From assembly GCA_964035545.1 (NCBI GenBank), contig OZ037768.1:18641700-18705699 (forward strand): a DNA stretch of 64,000 nucleotides, read 5' to 3'. The DNA comes from Bugula neritina. Taxonomy: Eukaryota; Bryozoa; Gymnolaemata; Cheilostomatida; Bugulidae. The notes beneath the pieces were generated by a model, which saw only the letters and a program-made list of their open reading frames with translations, was not told the origin of the DNA and made no database searches. A program made the position numbers and the translations under genes. Below, one piece after another: positions 45,745 through 57,800 of this stretch; position 1 is the stretch's first letter, and each line of letters opens with the position of its first letter.

Positions 45745-47876
45745 CTTTCCACAGCTGTTAGTGCTTGCAGTAATTATTCATGTAGTAATTAATTATTTAT
45801 TCTGTAAACTCTCAGTAACGTTTGCACTACTATTTCTTTACGAATACTGACTTATAAATTTAATAATTAGTAATGAACTAAGACTAAATCACTGAGTAAT
45901 GAACAATTCCAAACAGCCACACTGACACTTGCACTGACAGTGACTCTCACTCTCACTCTGACTCTGAGTCTTATGACTGATGAGAGATGACAGAATCTGA
46001 TGAGTGATGTCTGATACAGTCACCGATAATGAAACTCAATCTGATGTAATATTAGTATTACTATTAGTATTACTGTACTAGTAGTAGTAGTACTACTACT
46101 AATACTAATGTCTAATACTAATAGTAATAGTTATAGTAATACTAATACTAATAGTAATACCAATACTGAATAAGGCAATATGAATACTAATACTAATAGT
46201 AATAGTAATACTATTAGTATTACTATTAGTATTAGATTTATTAGTAGTCTTAGCAATATTAGTAATATTAGTAATATTACTAATTTTAATACCTATTACT
46301 TACTAGTTACTAGAGTACTGCTACAGAATCAGAATGAGTATGAATGTCACTCTAATCTCTATCAGTGTGCGACTATGAATATGAATACTAGAAGTAGGTC
46401 CTACCACCAAGCACTACCACTGCTCTTAAGTATCACCTGTACCACTATTAATCAATTTTAGTGACTAGGTATACTAATAGTAATCCTAGTAATACTTTAC
46501 TAATACTTGTCACTAAATGTATCACTATCAGTAATTATAATAGTGATAGTATCACTATTATAATTATAATTACTCAATTAGTGAATTACATTAAATTTAG
46601 AGTTACAAGTTAGGAATTGAAATAGAAGGGTTTAGTATGTTCCTTTTACTTTTGGTGTTGCAATGACCTTCATAATGATAATCATTACGATTATGATAAT
46701 CATAATCATAACGGTACTCGTGATAGTGATTACTGTATATTCCATAACTATAAGGGTAAGCCTATTACCTAGAGTAGCCACTAGTGGCTTGTACTATTAA
46801 TATGAGATTTAGATGATAATATTAGTATCAAGAGTATTGTTACTGAGTGTGTGTCAAATTAACAGTATAACTATTTAGAATCAATATGAGTGTCAGTATA
46901 CAGATTTGTTGATATCGTTATGATTATTGATTAGAATGAACTTTAAGTAACTAACACTATAAGTTATACGTTTAACATATCTGATATAGCTAAGTATAAT
47001 TACTTGAACTTGAACTTATAGTTATAAGTATAAGATTAAGAATATGTTATATTTTATTTATTAAATTATTATTTAGTTTAATAATATGAATATACCTATA
47101 TTTAGCAGTGATTAATATCTTTCCAAAAATTGAAAAATTATGCTTTGGAACCAAAGAATATAATAGACTGCGATAAAACTAATACCAAAAAATGAATTTT
47201 CAAGTCATCTTAGTTTCACTAATGAATGAAGCACACACCCTTCGTAGCGAAAAAAAATTGTGTGATTTAAGAAAACTTTTGCTTCACAAGATATACTATT
47301 CAGTGCTTGCTGACAGGCAGATGACATATGCGAATAACTGTTTCAAGGAGTTAGTCGCGTGTTTTATGCCTCACGCCCACAATAAATACTATCTTTAACT
47401 TAGAATTACTTGGTAGTAACCAGGTATCCCAACAAATGCTGGGAAAATTGAAAGCTGTATATAAAACAATATAACCAGTAGGTGTAGTAGAGTGCGGGGA
47501 TAATAATAAGATTACCTTTCATTTAAAATGAGTTCAACCACATTTATTTATAGCTCTCTGAACCCTTTAACATTGCTTAAACTTATGGCAAATTATTGTC
47601 AGTAAACTTTCTTTATAATATTGTTTAATTGAAGTTGTTTTAAAAGTTAAATAATTAGCAGCAGCGATCAAAAAGGTACCACTGTGAATAGATAATGATT
47701 TTCAAAAAGTGACTGCTACCTTAGTTTAATCAATGTTATTCTCAAATCTTCAAGTACATTGAGCACTTGAAAGTTGACACAAACTGAAGGTACTTTGAAG
47801 GTTTTTCACTGCTGAAAAACTCACTGTTAAGCTACATTATGGCTGTTGAGGTTTTGATTTTGCAATTTCAGATCAG
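45745..47876. other. Intergenic, simple-sequence-rich
   Basis: AT-rich DNA dominated at 46060-46290 by ACT/AGT trinucleotide repeats. No supported gene; a 68-codon open frame at 47192-47398 has no splice partners or recognisable motif. Confidence 0.4.
46060..46290. repeat. TAATACTAATAG-type trinucleotide repeat, palindromic
   Basis: Runs of ATTAGT and ACTAAT in both orientations, including TAGTAGTAGTACTACTACTA near 46080-46100, so the block can fold on itself. Confidence 0.75.
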
Positions 47877-50800
47877 ATGTTGACTTCCAGTTATTCCGCC
47901 ACTTCATATGCTTTCTATGCTTGTAAATCAAACAGGTAAATAACCAGACATTTAATATTGTTTTATTACATTTACATGTAGTATTATTATTATTGCTAGT
48001 TCTTATTGAACCAGTATAAAATCTTAATCTAGTGGAAAAATTTAACTCTGTTTTCCATGTAGACTTACAAGTTTGCTAACAACATTGCCGGCTACAAATG
48101 ATCATGATTTGGCCAGTTTTCTCGAAAAGCGGTTAACAAGAGGGACAATGTTTGCAGGCAGTGGTCAGATCGTTACTATTGATCTTGGGTAAGTATAGTA
48201 TGAGGTGAATAGATATACTTATCAAATAAGTTGCATGAAGTTTTATTTCTACTATTGGTTTGTTAAGCTTAGCATGGACTCTTGGCACTTTTGCGATGAT
48301 ACTCAAGGTTTTGTGGCTCAATTTTTTATTCCAGTTTGCCGCAATTCCTAGTTATATTTTATAATTAATCTTAAACAACGTCTTCTGTACTCTACGCCAC
48401 TGATGAAGATTCTTTCCACCATTTTGTGTTCATAATTTGTATGCTGTCTGTTTGTTATTGTTGATATTTTTTGGTTAGTTTTAAAGTTAGTCATTAGCAG
48501 AGAGATGCATTTCAACTTGACGTTGTCATATTCTTTTACAAACTATATATGCTCACCTAGGCAATATTTAGCTCAGTGTCTCTTTCTTATACCAGCACAT
48601 CTATGATATTCTTACCATAAGACAGTTAATTCTCAGCAGTTGGTAGTCATGTTTGAGTGGTTTCTTTGCATCGGTTTTTCTATTCAACAAGGCAGTGCCA
48701 TTGTTTCATAACATTTTCATTTTTATGTAAAACTTATTTTTTCTGGTCAGAGTTGGAGTTGTCTATCTTTATTTTCTCTCATTTCTATTGTTAACAACTA
48801 CACTATCCCCTTACAGACTAAACTATTATTTTGGTTTTGCCTTTGCTTTCCTTGCACTCTTATTCGTTGCATGGTCTTCTTACTCAACATTTTGGGTATA
48901 TCATGGTATTCTCATATTCTCTGTTGCTTCAATCATAGGCCAGTGTTTGATGGATCAAACCTCATTGTCATACATGTATACATGTTGTCTAATACTGGCA
49001 AGAATAAAGAGACGCGATAATAATGAGATTTTCTTGTTCTATAGCATTCTGGTTATGTCTTTACATTGGTCATATGCAACTCTAGTAGACATGTACGGTT
49101 CTACTCTGTATAATTTTTTATCAATCAATATTATATAATCCTAAAGGGATTTACTCAGTCTACCTAGCATAAAGATATGTGCACCAGAAAAAGTAATTTT
49201 ATAATCAGGAGAGCAAAGGTGTGAATACATTATGTAAGACTAAAGGATACTTTTTATATAAAAACTTTGTGAAAACCCTTGATGGAAAGGACTTTTTATA
49301 TGGCAAAGGAGTTATTATGACTGAATGCTCTTTCTAACATCACCAATGGTTTTTACTAAGCCAGCACTCTAACCCCTACACCACAACTGCTCCCTATAAT
49401 GATGCTTTTTATATAGTGCAATATATTTGTACCAAGCACAATGTTGGTTTAGAACTCACCAGTCTCTAATTTTCTCATATAGTGAAACAAGTGCAGGTAG
49501 CAGAAAACTTAAAGTTGATGCAGGTGACAGCTCAATCAATTCATCTCGACTATAACTCACTTTGTTGCTTTCTACTATTAGTTCGAGCATCTTTCTTCTA
49601 CTCTCTCCCATCATCATTACTGTATGCCAGGTTGTGTTAGACATTGTCTATAAAGAATGTAGTTCAGAAAGAATTCTTACTCATTTCATCTGCGATAGTA
49701 TCATGATGATTGTGAAGGAGCAGCCGTGGTCTAGGGGTTAGAACGTTTGCTTAGTAAACACGAGGCCATGGGTTCGAGCCCAGATAAAGGCCATTGGTGA
49801 TGTTAGGAAGAGCATCCAGTCATAATTGCTCCTGTACCTCATCTTAATAAGTCCTTAGCCTGATTTAACAAAAACCCTTTCTATCAGGGGTTTTCTCACA
49901 GGGATAGCGACTATAAACTTTCGATAGTATCATGATGATTGTGAAAAGTGATGGACTTATAGTGAAGCCTGCTGTGGTCGTACTCATATACTTACCTGCT
50001 CTTTAACTTACATATCAGCTGTACGTAAACCCGGAAGTCTGTGAAAGTGACAATATATGTATTTGAAAGATTACGTAACTAGTCTGTACATTTCCTTATA
50101 GAATTGAACCAGCCCAGTGTTACTACTGCATTCTAAATCCACGAGATTCGGCTGATGATGACCAGTTTCTGGTTTGTTTTGTTACTGAATGTAACAGAGG
50201 GCTAGAGTCGTTCAGAAATCAACTTGATCAGTATGCGCAGATAATGGAAACGGCATTGAAAAGTACTGTGAGTTTCCTCGACTTTTTTAATGCATTTAAG
50301 CTATGATATGTTATTCAGTGTAATGGTCGGTTTGTCATAACGAAAATGTAAGGAAAGAATGCACTGCAGTTTGTAGAGCTAGGTTGCAGTCAAAGCAAGT
50401 CAACTCAATGGTTACTATACCAAGTTACTATGCCAAGTTCAAGCTAATTAATAGCTTGAGTCAGTTTGACTTCACTTGCAAATCTTTGATCAAGTAAATA
50501 AACACTGTGTTCATTTTACAAAATTGTTATTTAATAATAGGATGAACTTAGCTTGATATTTTGTTGCTAAAAATATCATTTTTAGAATACTGTAACAAAT
50601 TGAAACATTGTCTAAGATAAAAAATAGTAAAAATATTTGCATCGTCGACATTGTGCTTAAATCGTAGCTAGCACCTGTATTGGTAGCCGGTGCTTGCATT
50701 GGTAGTTGTCTTCTCATTCTATATATCTTTTAGGATATGCATAACATCAGTGAGGTCATGACCCCACTCCTTGACAATTGGTACACGGAATGCCTCTTGT

Positions 50801-53194
50801 TCATTGTCAACTGCGTTAAGATCCTTGGTAAAGATATTAAGTATGTCATATACAATGTAAGTCAAATTTTTGTTCTATTTACAGTTTAAACAGTTTCACC
50901 AAACTACTGATCACTGTTATACTCTCATGTATATATACAAGAAGGTTCAGGCTGCATTCATTTACTTAAAAGCAATGGTATAAATTGTAAAAATGTTTAA
51001 GTGTATCCTATTGCAGCAATGCTAGTAGTAGTAGCTGTTCCACTAGCAGTGGTGTTACTAATAGTATTGGTAGTGCTATTAGTATTGGTGGTACTAATAG
51101 TAGTGGTAGTACTAAAAGTAGTTGTAGTACTAATAGTAGTTGTAGTACTAATAGTAGTGGTAGCACTAATAGTAGCGGTAGTGAGTTCAGTCTTCAGTAT
51201 TTATTCAGTTAAAGCTGATGGCCTTTTGAGAGTTTTATATTTTATATTATTGTGTTGCATTGTCTAGGCTATAGCTAATGGAGATGTTACTGTGGACACA
51301 GATGACAAGCAATTCGAAGGAGATCTTGAAAAGTGAGCCTAACATTTGTCGTATTTAAATAATCTGTCTGTTTTAATGTCTCTGATAATGTATTCCAAGA
51401 TTATTCAAAATGTTTTTTCGATTTTGGACGATGTATCAGTATAATCACATTGTCATATCATTGTTTTAGTAGTTGGTGTTAGTGCTGGGGTGATACAATC
51501 CTGCTTTGTTGTAAAGCTGGTCTACACTAAATACCTTAAGAAATGATGAGCTTACATTAATTTTTCTACAAAAAAGCCATTTAACAAGCATTCTAGCATT
51601 CAGTTTTTTGTTGGCCTTGTTTACATGTTACCCCCAAGTTCCTGGTGACTGCAGTCTGGGGTGATTGTAGATTCCATGCTGCCTGTACTTTGTCCGCTCT
51701 GCTAAGCAGCAGCGCTGAGTCAGCTGCTAGCAGTGAAACTTCTGGTTCTCTCATTGATCTGGAGCCTGAACCACGCTCAGTGACCAAGAAGCATGTTAAT
51801 ATTCTCTCAGTTACATTCAGAGATGGACAGATCTCTTTTAGTGATCATGGTTAGTCAGTAATCTCTGTAGTAAACTCATAATATTCTATTAACCCTTGTA
51901 GTCTAACCATTTTCCTATAGTAATTTTTACTTTTAATTTAGTTAGAGTTAATGCCATTTTTTATATTTCTTACATAATCGTTTATGCCAGTCTCACCTCG
52001 AAAGGTAAATTACTAAAGTTATGCTGCCTATAAGCAAGGCACTGCTAGAACAGATATTAAAGCCATAAACGTAATACTTTGTACTCTAAACCTGCTCTGA
52101 TGTGATAGAGCAGGCCATTGTAATTTATATTATGCTGTCATTATGATTGTGCCACTGATTAAAGGGTTAAAGTGCTCTTGTAACCATTACTTAGTGATGA
52201 TATGTCTAATTCCTTGCTGACTGTCTAAACTCTGAAGTATTGGAGGAAGGGAGAAGTAGTAGTTTTTTTAATTATCAATAATATATTAACTTTCTCTCTT
52301 TAGGGTGTTCTAATTTCTGTGAAAGGTGGGCTCAATCACTTTTAGAGAAGTTTGCGTATTCTTGTGCTCAAGATGGGGATGTTAACCCTCTTAGTCTGAG
52401 GACTATCACTGAGATGTACAAACTAAAGGTGAGATTACTTGCTGTTATTTAAGGATAATGTTTATTCGTGTCACATACGTTAAATATTCAGTGTTACGAT
52501 TAGCAGCTTCATTGTAAATACCCAATGATATAATCCCCAATTGCATTATAAATTTGATTTGCACTGATGTATTGACTGTATATTATATTGTAGACAATCC
52601 AAGACATGAATACACTGAAGAGAGCAGTAAAAGATGCGGAACTTGATTACTATGCTTTGTTCAGGTAGTTGTGCTATATGTGTGCTATATGTGTGTTCTA
52701 TATGTGTGCTATGTGTGTGCTATGTGTGTGCTATGTGTGTGTGTGCTATATGTGTGTCTACAATTTGTGTGTGCTATGTGTGTGTGCTATGTGTGTGCTA
52801 TTTGTGCATGTGTGCGGTTGGGCAGGTGTGTGTGTGTGTATACAGCAGCTGTTTCAAGATTTGTCTTCTCACCAGTACACAACAGAGTACCATGTCCCAC
52901 ACCTTTGCAATGAAATATATATATTTTTATGCATATTTTGTATATATGTGATACTCAATAATGTGATTATTTTGTTGAATCAATAGCTAATGTTTTAATA
53001 TTCGACTACTTAACTTTAAATTAGATGATTATTCTGTGTGTATGCCCAGGTCACTGGTGTTTGTAAGAAACTCAGGGAACAGTAATATATTGCTCATGCA
53101 TGCCATAAACGAAGAGCAGACGGATGAATCTGCGGCCATTTTAAAGTTACTGCAAGAAAAAACTGCACCAGGTCAAGTTCAGACAGTAGGTTAG
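47877..53194 (+). CDS. Nine-exon gene of uncertain identity (possibly C12orf4/DUF2362-like)
   Basis: Exons 47877-47935, 48063-48188, 50102-50267, 50734-50856, 51268-51332, about 51639-51849, 52304-52428, 52594-52664 and 53050-53194 (TAG). All junctions are in frame except between exons 5 and 6, where phases disagree, so a small exon or another border is missing there. An in-frame stop lies 30 bases before ATG 47877, so the start may be here or in an upstream exon spliced at 47872. The product, about 330 residues, is soluble with no signal peptide. It includes ATNDHDLASFLEKRL, CYYCILNPRDS, a Trp/Cys-rich AVWGDCRFHAACTLSALL segment, SVTFRDGQISFSDHG, then helices with DMNTLKRAVKDAELDYYALF near the end. 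A weak recollection suggests the C-terminal part of the C12orf4 (DUF2362) family; this is not established and could be wrong. Tail-to-tail with the guanylate cyclase gene. Confidence 0.65.
49259..49394 (-). mobile_element. tRNA-Thr-derived SINE, copy 5, truncated
   Basis: Minus-strand copy with head AGCAGTTGTGGTGTAGGGGT and core ATGTTAGAAAGAGCATTCAG; the B-box region is deleted. It lies in an intron of the 47877-53194 gene, 322 bp from copy 6. Confidence 0.7.
49717..49921 (+). mobile_element. tRNA-Thr-derived SINE, copy 6, with 24-bp target duplication
   Basis: The best-preserved copy. Head with A box TGGTCTAGGGG (49727-49737), a TTAGTAAACA anticodon-loop relic close to tRNA-Thr(AGU), B box GGGTTCGAGCC (49770-49780), core GTTAGGAAGAGCATCCAG and 3' end ACTATAAACTTT. 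Perfect 24-bp direct repeats at 49693-49716 and 49922-49945 define both ends and show endonuclease-primed retroposition. The tail is not poly(A). Intronic. Confidence 0.92.
51015..51185 (+). repeat. GTAGTACTAATA-type trinucleotide repeat
   Basis: Imperfect GTA/GTG/CTA triplets in an intron of the 47877-53194 gene. A Val/Leu-rich open frame over it is an artefact of the repeat. Confidence 0.8.
52667..52845 (+). repeat. TGTGTGCTATG-type microsatellite
   Basis: TG-rich repeat with 10-14-bp units, starting two bases past the exon end at 52664 and so immediately beside a splice donor. It gives Cys/Val-rich artefactual open frames. Confidence 0.8.
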
Positions 53195-54873
53195 GCCACG
53201 CCCCTTTTTCTTGTGCATGGTGCTCTAGTTGCTTTTCACGTTGAATAGCGAGTAATAGTAATGCAAACTCAAGCAATGAAGTCTAGTCATTTCTATTATT
53301 TTGTGGGCTGCATGTCTTTGGAAACTATGCACTTCAAAAGTATTGATATACTATTTTTGTTAACTTCATAGTTTTCACGGCTAAATATTTTTGAATATTT
53401 ATACATTTTATCAAATAACTTCAGGTATATTTTTGAATGAATTGTTTAGAATTTGATGCAAGTATTTTTATAATTTTATGTGAAATACATAAAAATAAGT
53501 AATATACTAGATAGTATGGTAAATAACTGTATTGTTGATATGTAAATAAAGCATAAAATTGGCATTTCTTATGCAACAGTACAATAATAAGCAATTTACA
53601 ATAGTGTTATGGTGATGCAACACCCTATTTACTGTATGTAATGTCTATGTTACATGCTTAATTCATATTATGATAATGTTGAACCAATCTAGTGGTTATA
53701 ATACGGTATCACTGTTTATACTCAAAAACATTCCGAGTATTATTTGCCGTATAAAATAACCTAGTGTTCTCCATTATATAATAATGCAATAAAATCCCCA
53801 AACATTACATTTGCAAATGGATACGATAGCTTTTTTTGTAACTTTCAATTTATTTAAGACTTTATTCACTGAAGTTATTTTGAAAAATTATAAGATAAAG
53901 TTATTTATTTCTTTTAGTTAATTTCTGGAGGTTTTCAAAAATAATCTATAGGCTACTGGCCGATTTTTAAAAGGTTGAGTTTCATGTTTTCTCAAATACT
54001 TAAGGCAAAACTTGCATGAAGCTTGAACATGTTTCATTCTTCATCTAGCTGCTTGGCGATATTCAAAAGAAAACTTCAATAAATTGCCATTATGTTATGA
54101 CAAGCATGTGCACCAAGTTTATTGCAGCGGATATATTTCACTAGAATATTACCTTATAAGGCTGTAATTTCAAAATCATCTATAGGTACATGCAATAATT
54201 TTCAAAATCAGATGAGTTTATAACGTTTGATGAGCATATTGATTTTTAATAATCTTTATGATGCTTCCATAGCCAGTCAAGAAAAACTATAATATATGGA
54301 TTAAATTCACAGTATCGATAATTATTTTCCTGAGATGGGCTTTAACACAACCTCACTGCGCAAAAACATAAACTAAAACAAAGTCCTTTCATGAAATTAC
54401 TGGATACTTGTAGGTATTTATACTAAGAGATAAGATGCTGTTCCAGTGCTTCGAATTGCACATGGATTGTAAAATTTCTAGACGCTATAAAATAAAAAAT
54501 ATGATCTACAACACCAGCTGCTAGCTATATTGCACATCAGGAGCTCCTGGTGACGAATGCATAGTTTCACATTACATGTCATGCAGTAGAGAGAGTTTGA
54601 ATAGCAACACAATCAAGAGATCAAAACACAAAAGTTGTGCCCACATGGGCTTCACAGAGTCATATAATATATATGTGATAAATCATAATAACTGGCACTG
54701 CGTATTCCATAAGTCATGGCAATGACCATTACATAATGTAAAAATATTGAAATAACTTTGCTTGATTAAATAGCCTAAGCGCTTGAGAATTTGAAACGAA
54801 ATTGTTTGATTACACTAGTGTAAGAACATGTGAAATTCATGGGAGGCAGATCATCATTTATATAATGAAGAGA
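53195..54873. other. AT-rich 3' flanking DNA between two converging genes
   Basis: Tail-to-tail spacer between the 47877-53194 gene and the guanylate cyclase gene. No gene or repeat recognised. Confidence 0.45.
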
Positions 54874-54879
54874 TTTATT
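54874..54879 (-). terminator. Polyadenylation signal AATAAA of the guanylate cyclase gene
   Basis: On the minus strand AATAAA overlaps or closely follows the two possible stop codons at 54879-54881 and 54895-54897. Confidence 0.45.
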
Positions 54880-57800
54880 TAGAGATGTGCTTCATTATGC
54901 AGCACTGTTTTTATTGTTGTTGATTTCCGGTTCTTTTTTACTCGGCCGCCGGCTGTTGGACTCTTCAGGTTCGCTGTCACAACCTTCTGGGCTCCCACGT
55001 ACCGTTTTATAGAATTCTGCAGACGTCTTTCTTTCGTCATCTTCATTGAATTGCCAACCATGGCTGGTTTCGTACATACGAAGCTGGTTGACAGGTATAC
55101 TTCCTGCATTAAAGACGCATATCAATTTCAAAACAGCTATGATAACAATAATATATAATAGTTCATATTTACTCAAATCCAACGTTTCAGCATCCTTTAC
55201 AGTTATTTAAGGGTTATTATTTTATAATACTAATAAAGTTATATGCACTTTATCATAATTTTGCACAAAGTGCTTATAAATGTGGTAACCACATGAGGTT
55301 TGAAAAGCAAACAAACTGACAGTATCATAACAAATAACTTCATGCTGATTGTATGTTATAGCTAGCCAAGATAACATTTTTCAAGCATAATGCTTTTAGG
55401 ACTTTACATTAAATCACACACTTGAAAATGTCCAATTTTTCTAAACTATGAAACTACATCCAGCTTATGGAGAGGAATAAGGTTGTAAACATCAGACATA
55501 TTTTTGTAAGCAAGGTCAAAGATTGCATTGCTTGTAGTAGCGTTTAAATTCTAAGCTACATGAAACTTCTGAGTCAGCCTGTGAATGCCTTCAGTACATG
55601 TAGGTTGGTGCTTGGTAAAGGTTGGTGACACAAAATTTAAACTAAATTTTGTCTTTACATGTAGGTTAGAAAGTATGGTTTTTGCGGTTGTCATGTTGAT
55701 TAACAATCACTCAGTACAGGCAGCAGACTAATTGAAAGTAATTTAGGTGCAGTAGTGGAGAAATTCAGATAGCTTAAGTTCTTCAATGTTCATAATAAAA
55801 TTTAGTTGGGGTGCAGGTTAAGATTCTCATAATAAAACAATTTCTTTTGCAACATTTATTATCTAGAACACAGGCTTTTCTCAATTTCTCCCTTACTGTA
55901 TCCACTTCAGTAATTAATGGTTGTAAATATAGTGTTGAATGGCAAATGAACTGAATAGGTTTCCCACACAAAACAAGTAACAAGAGGTTTGCCGTGTATG
56001 GGCAGTAGATCATTGGTTCAAGTTCATGATTTTAGATCTTGAAGGAGTCACCAGTTGCAGCGCAAACCATTTAACCAAGAATTGTGAAAGCACTTTATAT
56101 GCCTATAAATCAGGAGAGGGCAGGTGGGTGAAGGTTTAAAGCTGTTTGGGAGGTCTGTTAATAGCGAAGATATAATTAAAGTTGGTAACCAGTAGTCATA
56201 GTTTGATGTTATATCATATGCAAGAAATTTTTTCACGTCAACATTTTAATAAAAGCAGGTAAGCCATGACAGTTACAACCCATATTATATTATATCACAT
56301 GTTGCTCACAAAAAGCAAAGGAGAGCAAGCATACATTCTTCACATGTAATTCAAGGACTGATACAACATGGACAGCTTGTACAACCTTCATTGATGCTAA
56401 GAGATGAACTGTGATCACTAGCACTGTCAGGAGCTGCTCAGAGAGTCAGAGAAAGAAAGAAGAACAATAACAAGATATAGTGTATATAAATAGTCAAACT
56501 AATAAATTCACTTGAAGTTCTATCACACTTTCAGCAGTTGGCAGCTGAGTTAGATAAAAAAACTGATATCTTGTTGTTTGCTGTGCTGATGCAACGAGTT
56601 AGGTGCAGTAATGGAGAAATTGAGAAAAGCCCGTGTTCTAGATTAAAAATGTAGTAAAAGAAGTTATGTTCTCACAAAAATTTCTAACCGTGATTCAAAC
56701 CAAAGTTTGATAAAAAAGCCAAAAAAACTTAGGCAATCTCAATTTCTTCACTACTGCTCCTAAGTAGATGCAACAAATGTGACGCGTCTCCACGAATTGA
56801 CTGAATCCATACTGTACATATTACATTATATGAAAAAATTGAATGTTTCTATGGTTATGGTTTCATTCAATTGACACTGTCCCTAAACATCAAAGGAAAA
56901 ATCTATTCACATACTGAGAACCATGAAACGAAGTAACAGAAAGCCTAAATGCATTAAAAAATTTATAGCCACCATTTCTGTGAAAAACCCCTGATGGAGA
57001 GGGTTTTTGTTAAATCGGGCTAAAGATTTGTTCAAAATACTTTTTCTAACAACACCAATGACTTCGTGTTCACTAAGTAAACGCCTTAACAGTTTAACTC
57101 ATAGACCACGGTTGCTCCCTAAAAAGCCTAAAGTGCAATGCTGCACTTTTATTTCAAATGAGCTACTATAGTTTAAATATTCACCATATGTTTTAGTTTA
57201 CAAATCTACTAAGTTGAAGGTCAAAACTTGTACCTCTTCTGCAGTTGGTCTCTAAAGCAGCGAGTGTCATGCTTCCTCTTTTGAAGTCATTTAAAGGCAT
57301 GCTGCCTCGTCTTATACTTTTCCTAAGACTGGACTGGGTGCCGGCGAATGAGCGAAGATGTTGGAAGTCCTCTATAGAAAACTGGTCACGGGCTAACTTC
57401 ATTTTAGTGGGCTTTCGAAAACCGTTTGGCATTAAATATAAACTGTCGAAGCTACTTCTGCAAAACAATTCAAATAAATTTCACGTAAGCCAAATAAACC
57501 TTATTAATTATTAATACTCTTACAATTGCTATATTATAAAGCATAATTCAAGCTAGATGATAAACTATATTCTAACAAATTTTTACATATAAACAGCCAC
57601 AGATACTAATTCAGCGATGACATGAGAGCACATTAAATATGCTTATTGACATCGCGAGTTAAGGTACACAGTTTAGACATTATAGTAGTATGATATTTAT
57701 AGCACTGTAACCTGGTTGAATTGCATCCACTTTCGACAGCCACAGCTTCTGATAATCTCCTGAATCTGCAGATAGTGTCTTCACCATTTAGCCAGTGCGT

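Noticed and set aside
47192-47398. 68-codon plus-strand ORF with ATG start
   Set aside because: No recognisable motif, no splice partners, in simple-sequence-rich intergenic DNA.
48788-49138. 116-codon hydrophobic open frame on the plus strand
   Set aside because: It begins with TTG, lies in the intron of the 47877-53194 gene in T-rich DNA where Phe/Leu/Ile-rich frames arise by chance, and shows no motif or splice support.
49722-49795. Possible functional tRNA-Thr gene
   Set aside because: A and B boxes are present but the acceptor stem does not pair and the sequence continues into the SINE body with flanking target duplications, so it is a SINE head.
52634-52986. Three overlapping Cys/Val-rich plus-strand frames
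   Set aside because: They come from the TGTGTGCTATG repeat beside a real exon end at 52664.
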